From: Paraglomus occultum
Lineage: Eukaryota > Glomeromycota > Glomeromycetes > Paraglomerales > Paraglomeraceae
NCBI GenBank assembly: GCA_910592205.1
Contig: CAJVPJ010000598.1
Coordinates: 1-21,118, forward strand
Length of the DNA: 21,118 nt
Direction: 5' to 3'
In this document: positions 9,394-17,381 of the stretch, piece by piece
How the letters are laid out: every line of letters begins with the position of its first letter
How positions within the stretch are numbered: position 1 is the first letter of the stretch
The notes under the pieces: generated by a model
Database searches by the model: none
What the model was told of the DNA's origin: nothing
Seen by the model: only the letters and a program-made list of their open reading frames with translations
Program-made: the position numbers and the translations under genes

Positions 9394-10114
9394 CTATGCT
9401 TGGTATTTCTTCAGCGTTGCGATCTCTTCTAGCATCTGTCGTATCTCGTCGTCTTCGAATCTCCTTGCCAGACTGGTTAAAAGTTGAGAATAAATGAATT
9501 GTAATGTAGAAACATATACAACCAACTCGTATTGATGATAGTACCTTGGAACTAACGATTTGGCTTCATCCAATTCTTCAGGGCATAAATTTACTAACTG
9601 TGCGAGCTCATATTTGTGTAGATTGTGCTTAACCAGTGTTCTATGACGAAAAATGGGAAAAGAACAACAGAGATGATGACAAGCAAGGGGATGGATCGGA
9701 AATATCAAAAGTTTTGTAACATACGTGCGTAAGTCTTTCACAGCATCCTCATTGTTAAACTTTCCAAACTTTCTCACATATTCCCAAGTCTTTCGATATA
9801 CGCTGTTAGGATGTGGACCGTAAGCGATTGAACATCTCAATTGTAACAAAATGTTTGAATAATGCCTGAAACACTGACTCTGTATTTGTATTATTTTGCT
9901 GTGACTTGGTCTTGTCCATGATCAGATAGGCCTCCGATATAAAGAGGACTTCAACGACATCTTCAAAGTCTAAAGCGGATGGATTAGAAACCATATATAC
10001 ACATACAGATGTCAATGACGCAATCATACCTTCTCCAAATTTGAGTTTAGTAGCATCTTCTTCATCCGGGAGTAATTTACGACCTCTTTCTACTCTACCG
10101 ACGTAGTGGGACAT
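9394..10114 (-). CDS. RPB4: RNA polymerase II subunit RPB4 (five exons, 142 aa)
   Basis: RPB4 pairs with RPB7 to form the stalk of RNA polymerase II, acting in initiation, RNA binding and mRNA fate. Exons inferred from splice sites and family match: 10114-10030, 9969-9866, 9789-9725, 9640-9545, 9472-9394; total 429 bases, 142 residues, which equals the length I recall for human POLR2D. Family hallmarks: N-terminal KLKFGEDFEDVVEVLFISEA, then TWEYVRKFGKF, then LHKYELAQLVNLCPEE, then LVPSLARRFEDDEI and a C-terminal L-K-x-Y-Q-x end. The motifs rejoin only if introns of 60, 76, 84 and 72 bases are removed. Donors are GTATGA, GCATTA (or GTGTTT nine bases upstream), GTATGT and GTACTA; acceptors end TTTAG, AAAG, CATAG and CCAG. 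ATG 10114 is chosen because the upstream in-frame residues are hydrophobic and unlike the family. It is transcribed alone, away from the kinase genes. Intact. Confidence 0.93.
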
Positions 10115-10170
10115 GGTGAGAGAGATCGAGGTGACTATAAATAAAGCGATGTGGTAAAAAAGGGGTATTT

Positions 10171-10176
10171 CACGTG
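10171..10176 (-). promoter_or_regulatory. CACGTG palindrome upstream of RPB4
   Basis: An E-box/G-box core (CACGTG), the site type bound by fungal bHLH factors such as Cbf1 or Pho4, lies 57 bases before the RPB4 start codon. Only position and sequence support it. Confidence 0.3.
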
Positions 10177-10207
10177 ATTGTCGAGGCTGATTTGCTCGGG
10201 AGATCAT

Positions 10208-12930
10208 ATGAGCGAGCGCTTACAATAATGGTTTCCTAAAAAGTATGAATGATGCGACTTTAATTTGACAGCTGTAAAAAAATGCCTGACTTTAACGTTT
10301 TCCGCCACAATCACAACATGTGAAGTCAAGGTTTTTGTGATAGGTATAGTATCTGGTGCAGCGTTGATAAATCATGCAAGTGTTACGTTTTCTTATGTCC
10401 ATTGACATGTGTGTCGAAGATTTATCATTCTAACATACAGTACTTGTATCATGATAACTAATTTTCCTGAGGTAAAATTTAAACCTGCATAAGTTGAGGA
10501 GTTAGCGTTGTTGCGCTTTTTACTTACCGAGAAACGGCATTCCATGATGAATACGATAACGATGCGGTGTTAAATATATGGTATGATGAAAAAGTTAGAT
10601 GGGTTATCCGACTGACGGGAAGAGTTTGTCGAAGTCGACTCCATACTTGCATTGTAGTATTCTAAGACACTTTCTCGTCGCGGCAATGATAACATCATTG
10701 AAAATTGCCACTATTAGTATTATATTAATAACCATTTAATGTTCAACGAATGGCTGCCTATTTGGGTATGCAATAAGTAAATAAATAGCGCCTTGCTCAA
10801 GTAACAATGCATTTAAGTGCTAATGCTATTTACACGGTTATTTAATCGAAACCTTATAATAAATTCTATTTCGTATACTAATAAACTGGTGTTTATAAAG
10901 ACTGGTTTTTCTTACAACGAGTGGCATATCGGACTACATTAACTTACAAACTAAACAACGCAAATAAAAAGACATAGATAGCGCGTGTATATGACAAAGG
11001 TTGATCCATCTACGAACGAGTCAGTAAAGTAGTTTCCGCGAAGAGACGGATATAGACTTATCATTACAGACGAGTCAACTTAACCACGTCATTGTATCTA
11101 ATGAATTTAATATCAATACCAAAATACCAGTATTTATTTGAGTATTACATACTGTGAAACTCATATGACGGATACGAAAATTTTCATGAAACAACCACAG
11201 CTCTAATAAAATTGTGAGTAAGCAGCCAACCAATGTATTAATTTGCTACTTACATCAAACCTTGTCCCATGAAGCGAATCAAACCATGAGGCGGCGTAAA
11301 AAAATTTCCCTTAGGCGTACAGGGAAATATTGTGCAAAATGAAACACGAATAAGCGAGCAATCGATATCAGACATACTCAAAGGTCTGAATTCTGGTCGA
11401 ATTTTGGTGACTCTCAAGCATTTGGAACAGAGTTACGTAAAGCAAAAGAAAGAGTTTGCCGAATTGCTGAGTTTAAGCATATTGCAGATTAAATTACCAG
11501 CTTAAATAGGATAAACTTTTTCTTCATACCGGCATAGATGAGAAACTGGCAGTGCACCGTTACAAGGTAGTTATTAGCGCATTCTTAGTGGGAAGGATTT
11601 ACACAATTTTAAAAGGCTTATTATCTACGGAAAGCTAGAAAATTTATCTATTTTACTGTTTATTGATTTCTTGTATAATAACTATACAGTAATTAAATAT
11701 AATATTCATAAGCAGAATACTTCCTGGCATACGTGGTACTAAATTGTGACTGTAAGGTCTGAGCTTTAATACTGTAATCCGATGCATACAAGGCAAGGCT
11801 ACGTACTATCCAAGATGTTTCAATATATTGCTGCCCAGGAAGTGACATAACATTAGATTTTGAAACATATTGGTATTGGATTATTGGAGTGGTGTATAGG
11901 ACAATGTAAGACCGGGCAGCAGTTTCTAAAATATTACTAAGACGATGATAGAATAGACGAGTGTTACGATAGCTTTTCCGGCATGACTATTGCGGTGAAA
12001 TTCTATGTTCAGATAAACATTACGATTGTGAAGAAGATTTGCACCGACAATTTGTCAAAGAGGTTGCTTATTATTTTCTGCTACGTTACATTCAAATTTA
12101 CGCCTTGACTAATAAATTGTTCTCTCGATAGCTAAAACATCACAAGAAAACAAACAATTATTCTAACGTTATTTGTTTTTTGGGCTTATACAAAAATTTG
12201 TTTATAAGCAATAGATTATTGATTTTTCATGCAAGTACAGGTATTCTTTTTATTTTATTTTCTTCCGCCAACAGACGCTTTTACGTATCGTTACCTAAAA
12301 ATTTGCATTCATTATTTGCGTACACGTCGCGAAAAAAAGTTTATCTCTTTTTCCCGTAGCATTGTATCAGACGAAACTTTCCGATATTGTTTACCTGGGC
12401 TTGATACGTTCGGCATTATAAATAAACGCTTCGGCATATAGTGTATAGTTATCTCACTTCATAAGAATCATGGACGACACACCGACCATTGGTATAAATC
12501 AGCTTTTTATTCACTCAAAGCGTTCCAGTTGCTTTTAATATGTTATTTAATGTCAAGTGACACAGTATTATATTAATATAGATGAGTAATAAATTGAAAT
12601 GACAATGGAAGCGGTAAACGTTTTTATTCTACTATTTGTGCAACAATACACGTGAGATACGTGCAGTCGCCACAGTAATAGAGTAAATGACGAAATGAAG
12701 TTCTGCGGGATCAAATGGTATTCCAACGCATTATAAATAGATAATAAAATTTAACGCCAAATTGAAAATATTTTGCTGTCATAAGATAAACTTAACCGCG
12801 TCAATCATTACCGATAGTAATCTGCGTACATTCAGTTAATTGTTTAAAACCCAACGCAATAATAATCACTAATCAACGTCACGCATCAATTGTTATTTGT
12901 AGAAAAACGTATTTGATTTTTTTTATTTCA
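10208..12930. other. Gene-poor stretch of about 2.7 kb
   Basis: No supportable gene. Two weak open stretches were noted: 11286-11492 (+), an ATG frame interrupted by one TGA at 11340, and 12229-12441 (+), a 70-codon ATG frame rich in Phe and Tyr. Neither matches a family I know. The rest is AT-rich DNA without visible repeats or RNA genes. Confidence 0.5.
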
Positions 12931-13060
12931 ACTCGCATTGACATACAATAAATTCGCAAATATAATAAATTGAAAAATTTTGAGTTTTAAATTATATGTA
13001 AATGGCTGATGTTAGTATTAGTATATAACACACACCCATTACCATTGAACCAAAATTGTA

Positions 13061-13126
13061 GCTGTTTCCTGGTTTAGGTAAACGTACTAGAATATTTGCT
13101 CCTTCTCAAGACATGATAGGAGTTCA
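13061..13126 (-). pseudogene. Fossil C-terminal kinase tail behind the stop of pseudokinase gene 1
   Basis: Just after the TAA at 13129-13127 the minus strand still resembles the tail of the kinase fragment at 2518-2610. GAGAAGGAGCAAATATTCT (within 13107-13089) matches the DNA coding for E-K-E-S-K-Y-S, and 13081-13061 still reads L-P-K-P-G-N-S against L-P-K-P-R-N-S. Stops and indels separate the pieces, so the tail is no longer translated. Confidence 0.7.
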
Positions 13127-15561
13127 TTATTTATAATATATGGTTTCCCATATGTCAGACCTATCAGATAATGCAATAGAAATAAAATCAATGAGTTTGT
13201 CGGCATCTGGACGCTTGTCAGGATCGGCATCCCAACACATCTCAGCAAGTTCCTTATATGCCTCAGGTGCAGAATCTGGTATCTGTGGTCGCAATCCATC
13301 TGTAATATCACACAATAAATTTCTATCAAATAGCCTATCTGTAAAAGGTGATTCACCAGTGGCCATCAAATACATAATATGGCCAAAAGAATATATGTCT
13401 GACTTTTTTGTAAATTTGCAAGTATGAAAGATTTCAGGTGCAATAAAGGATAAAACACCTTGCATACTCGACTTTGACCTATTACTATATGACTTCACTG
13501 ATCTTGAGTGGCTAAAATTACATATGTATGCAGTAGTATTACTTAATAAGACGGCTTCTTTTTCTGGCTGAGCCAACATATAACTCAAAACTATGCTTCC
13601 ACCATGAAGATTGCAATGTACAATTTCTGAATAATGTATATTGTACAAACAATGTGCAATATCATGCAAATATTGAAATTTCATCCTCCAAGTCAGCTTG
13701 TCAAACTTTTTTGCCAAAAAAGGTAAAAGATTGCTAGAATTAGCATATTCCATAACAATTATGTACTCTCTTGTTTTTGGGAATTGTGAGACTCCATAAA
13801 TTCCAAGTAAAGCCCATTCATCATTCCGGCCACCAAGACACTTGGCATGATTTCTGAACTGTTAAATAAAAATTAAATATAATCAGATCAAATAAAACTT
13901 TGATATTGAGTCAATATCAATATAAGATTTTTACCTCATTAATGAATAATTCTGGTATTTTATCAGAACCTTTAATATGTTTGAGTACAATTGCTTCTGG
14001 CAGACCTTCTTGTAGATAGTTTCTATGTTGTGCAGTATAAACTGTTTCATAGGCACCAGATCCAATCTCCTTGATATTATGAAAGTCATCATACTCCATG
14101 TAATTCATGTTTTCATTGGCATACACAAATTTGTCTACTACTTCTTTCACTTCTTGATAGAACACCAAATAATAGTCTTGAGTAAATGGTTCTTGTGTGA
14201 TACCAACAACCCAAATATTATCTGGTGTTAATATGTCAGGGTATTCCTTGGATAGCTGTTGAAATAAATGAATAATCAGTTTCAACACATAATAATAATA
14301 CATGCTCATGTGAGTTGCATTCTTTAGACATTCAATAATTTACCTGATAGAAGTCGAATGATTGAGCATTCCGTCCCTCAACTATTTGTTTGAGTGAGAC
14401 TGTCATCCATTCATTTGTAATATTATTGTACCAATTTGCTATGTATTTGCATTCAGATGCTGTCATCTCTCTTATGCCTGTCAAAAGAGAGTGGTCAATC
14501 CATTGGATATAATAATAGTAGTCAGCTTCCTCTATTTCCTTCACATTATTCCATGATTCCATAATAAATGAATCCAAAGACTTGTTGCCAGTTGTCCAAT
14601 CAACAGGTCTTGGTGCTTTACATTCAAAGCAGAATGCTACAATTTCAGATCGCCATAGTCGTGTACATGACAGACATAATCCACCCCCATAGCATTCTTT
14701 TATTAAATAATACATCTGTCTGTTTGCATCATATGTAAATCCAATGGTTGTCCAAACATCTTTGGAGAGAATATCTAGATACTCAATACACAACTAGTAA
14801 AAATGATGCACGGCTATTACTATTATTATTATTATGTTAAGTAATAATCATCCAATACCGTGATGCATAATTATAATTAAATAGCTTACCATGTCATATG
14901 TCTCATCTGTTATCTCAAGTGAGATCAATTTTATTCTTTCACGGGTAGGCAGACCATTTAAAAATAATCGGCTACAATTCGTAATTTCAATACAGTCAAA
15001 TGGAATCCATTCCAAATAAGCCTCATTTGCCGAATTTGTTCTCATTTGTGATTTCTTTATAAATTCGTCGAGGAGCTTGTTGTTGCTAGTCCATCCGTCA
15101 GATAATTGCTTGTATCCACAAACGCACCATACCGGACTACACCGAAGTATTCCGCATGCAGAGCAGAATCCATAAACAGAGTAACAATGATGAAAGTTTC
15201 CCTCAGCAACCATATAATATTTATCTTCATACTTGGTAAATCCCTGTATGAGCTTGTTGCGCTTCTTAAGCCAGATTGCGTATCTTTTAAACTGGCTGAC
15301 ATCGTTATTGTAATTGTGCGTTGGAAGTGAGTATATTCTGGCAAATTCACTCACTAATGCAGGTGTGCATGTTTCTTCACTTCCGAGTAATAGAAGCATT
15401 ATCTTTCCACAATAATAGCTTTTATTAACAGCATAATGTATAGCGTCAATGTGACTTGGTTTTATGTCGGTGATGTGCGAGCATGGAATCCATCTAACAT
15501 TCGGCAAGGAAGATTGAATCAAGCTATCAATTGCTTTATGAGCTTCTGAAAGTAATGACAT
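13127..15561 (-). CDS. Pseudokinase gene 1: four serial kinase N-lobe-like segments and one degenerate C-lobe (724 aa)
   Basis: Exons 15561-14890, 14793-14344, 14255-13935, 13858-13127; introns of 96, 88 and 76 bases, all GT-AG and phase 0. ATG 15561 is the first in frame and agrees with gene 2. Layout: N-lobe-like segment 1 (residues about 22-120, WIP, GKIMLLLLGSEE, QGFTKYEDKYYMV); Cys-rich linker (C133, C136, C141, C146, C148; WTSNN 157-161); segment 2 (about 184-258); second linker (C264, C267, C279, C282; WTTGN 290-294); segment 3 (about 320-406, VSLK with K359); segment 4 with glycine loop GSGAYETV (439-446) and K466; then the C-lobe. The C-lobe has HCN (562-564) for HRD, Ser569 for the metal-binding Asn, NFS (595-597) for DFG, and an intact APE (621-623). 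Catalysis is therefore unlikely; a scaffold or signalling role is inference. The Cys4/W-T-x-x-N prelude is known to me from Glomeromycotina kinases, normally once per protein. No signal peptide or membrane segment. Confidence 0.88.
13900..13920. other. 21-base palindrome around TGAGTCA in intron 3 of pseudokinase gene 1
   Basis: Two exact 10-base arms (13900-13909 and 13911-13920) flank one central base; the centre is an AP-1/Gcn4-type TGAGTCA. The matching intron of gene 2 is shorter and lacks it. Function unknown; chance is plausible. Confidence 0.4.
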
Positions 15562-16520
15562 CTGAATAGATTTTCGGAAAGCAAGTAATACAGCGCAGGG
15601 AAAATTGATTTTCTGTGAAGATGGCAACGATCGGTATCCCTATATATTACTATGGTTTTTGTAATACGTTGTTCAATTACGAGGTGCGTCATGCTAAGAT
15701 CTTGTCTACTAAATAAGGCTAATTAAAAAATCGATCTGCCTATTATCTCAATTTTTTGCTCGATTACTACAGTACTATTACTATTACAGAATATTTGATC
15801 CGGACTTTCAACCATGATCCCAGTTAACATTAAATAAATTAGTAAAATTGTTTTGTCAGGTCCCGATAACATTTGGGTTGTAATCGAGCGATGACATAAA
15901 ATGCAACCAACTCATTATAACAATTTTTCTTGAATAATGAATATGCATTTTCACGGCGCGTAGATTAATTGGAGTATAATGTCAGTCAGTATTGAACAAT
16001 TCTAGATTTATCCAATACTGCAATACAGTTGTCATGTCTGTTCTGAATAATCCGTAATAGGAAATTCCGATATGTTGACGGGATTTACGTGTATGCGACA
16101 TATACGACATATTTATCGTCTCAGACCGGCACATTCATACAACTGAGCGAGGCTAATTAATCATAAAGTTACAGTGCAATTTATATGTTTCCAATTTCAT
16201 ATACAGTATCTTTACGGTCAGTACGATTTCGTGGTTATAATATACGTGTATAATACGCTTTACGTAAACTTTCATGATTCCATTTTCAGCAAAAAGCGTA
16301 GCCAAGTTCGACCATACAACCCCGTTCGTGCACCGTACGTTTCTTATAAATTATGATTAATTATGCATAAAATAAAGTTTATCAATTACTGGCAGTTGTA
16401 TTAAATTCCATATATATTTTAATGGTAGATTTTACAATTCCCATATTAATATACTTTTACTAGGTGGGTTATTGAGTCGAGCGAACAGACTTTTCCATCC
16501 ATTTATATGACTAATCTATT
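15562..16520. promoter_or_regulatory. Upstream region of pseudokinase gene 1, conserved with gene 2
   Basis: No gene is visible. The block GGTTTTTGTAATAC, TTGT, CAATTACG (15654-15681), about 93 bases before the ATG, recurs 79 bases before the ATG of gene 2 (19921-19949). Further upstream the two genes share several more blocks, for example ATCGAGCGA, CATAACAAT and TGTATAATACGC. Some of this is simply duplication; the box nearest the ATG is the best promoter candidate. A + strand frame at 16174-16356 is not supported because it lies inside this duplicated DNA and is not kept open in unit B as far as I can see. Confidence 0.45.
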
Positions 16521-17044
16521 CATTGTTCATGGTGTCTATATTCTTGAAGTTCTCGGGAGAAGTTTTGATTCCATTATAGTCTACTTTTACTTCTCCGAGC
16601 ATTAGCGAAAACAACTGTAAAAAACCTTGACACTGACAATTAATTAATTTAAATTAATTAATATTAATATATAACATTATTATATTAAGTGCAATAACGT
16701 AAAATTTTGACGTTTCCCATCTACGTGTGTCTCTAGATTACTTCTGTAGTTTACTTGAGCAGTCTTTCAAGCTTATTGCAATAACTAAATTGACGTTTAT
16801 GGTTTAGTAAATTTTGCTGTACAGTTAAAATCCAGGGCGTGTCTACTGTATATATTAGGGTATTTACTGAGGTGATATAATATAAAGCGCTTTTGTTGGC
16901 AAATCCAAATCGGAGGCAAATTCGCCACCAATGTAATTTAAGGAACAGCACCGTTGAGCAAAAAAACATCTGGCTGCATTCTCATGTGCGAATATAATCA
17001 GTATGTACATCATTAATAAACATACATCAATTGATATTTTTTGC
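16521..17044. other. Spacer between the two duplication units
   Basis: About 520 bases without a recognisable gene and without an obvious counterpart in the other unit. It includes a perfect 24-base all-A/T palindrome at 16639-16662, of the kind that can form a cruciform; in DNA this AT-rich it may be chance. Confidence 0.5.
16639..16662. repeat. 24-bp perfect A/T palindrome
   Basis: ATTAATTAATTT at 16639-16650 is the exact reverse complement of 16651-16662. No loop. It lies close to the junction between the two duplicated units. Confidence 0.6.
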
Positions 17045-17303
17045 AGATATATTTCATTAATTCAATTTGTATTGACACACAATAAATATTTGTAAGCGAT
17101 TAAATACATCAACAATTTAAACTGCTAATTATAAAATAAAAGAGCTGCTATCAATTATTATTGTAATTAATTGATATATTTTAAAACCAAAACACAAAGC
17201 CCACCCAGTTCTTGTTTTCATGCTGTGCAATTAAATCAAATTTGTATGTTTTCTGACTTAACCTGTAGGTAAGCTTTGTTTATATAGTTCTTTTATTAAT
17301 ACC

Positions 17304-17309
17304 TTTATT
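17304..17309 (-). terminator. Possible poly(A) signal of pseudokinase gene 2
   Basis: AATAAA on the minus strand about 72 bases after the stop codon. Candidate only. Confidence 0.3.
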
Positions 17310-17364
17310 AAAAATAAAAGTGGTCACTTTTCAAACATGCCTTCAAAATTAGCCTCTATTTTGA

Positions 17365-17381
17365 GAGCTTACTAGATATTT
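17365..17381 (-). pseudogene. Short fossil of the kinase C-terminal tail behind gene 2
   Basis: The last coding residues Y-H-N-D-I match the kinase fragment near 2500, then a TGA intervenes. A few bases on, AAATATCTAGTAAGCTC (minus strand) resembles AAATATTCTCGTAAACTC of the fragment's tail (about 2540-2557). Short, so only moderately supported. Confidence 0.45.

Larger units (their letters stand above)
12930..16520. repeat. Unit A of a tandem segmental duplication
   Basis: Contains pseudokinase gene 1, its 3' flank and about 950 bases of upstream DNA. It matches unit B (about 17045-21010) in the same orientation: the 3' flank shares CATTGACATACAATAAA-type sequence (about 12938 and 17068), the introns are alike (AATCAGATCAAATAAAACTT in intron 3 of both), and the upstream DNA shares TGTATAATACGC..TTACG (16247 and 20787) and TCGAGCGAACA.ACTTTTCCAT (about 16477 and 20967). 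Edges are estimates by eye. Confidence 0.8.

Noticed and set aside
12229-12441. 70-codon ATG frame on the + strand
   Set aside because: Aromatic-rich, no homology recognised, no supporting splice or promoter context.
10208-13126. tRNA or other pol III genes
   Set aside because: No B-box-like GGTTCGANTCC with a fitting A box found here or elsewhere in the window by eye.
13140-13427. + strand frame opposite the pseudokinase C-lobe (also 17406-17834 opposite gene 2)
   Set aside because: Antisense shadow of a conserved coding exon; it recurs in both copies only because the coding strand is conserved.
15562-15627. N-terminal extension of pseudokinase gene 1 to 15627
   Set aside because: The extension begins at TTG, not ATG, and gene 2 has no matching extension; ATG 15561 fits both genes.
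16751-16969. 72-codon frame in the spacer between the duplication units
   Set aside because: No counterpart in the other unit and no recognisable family.
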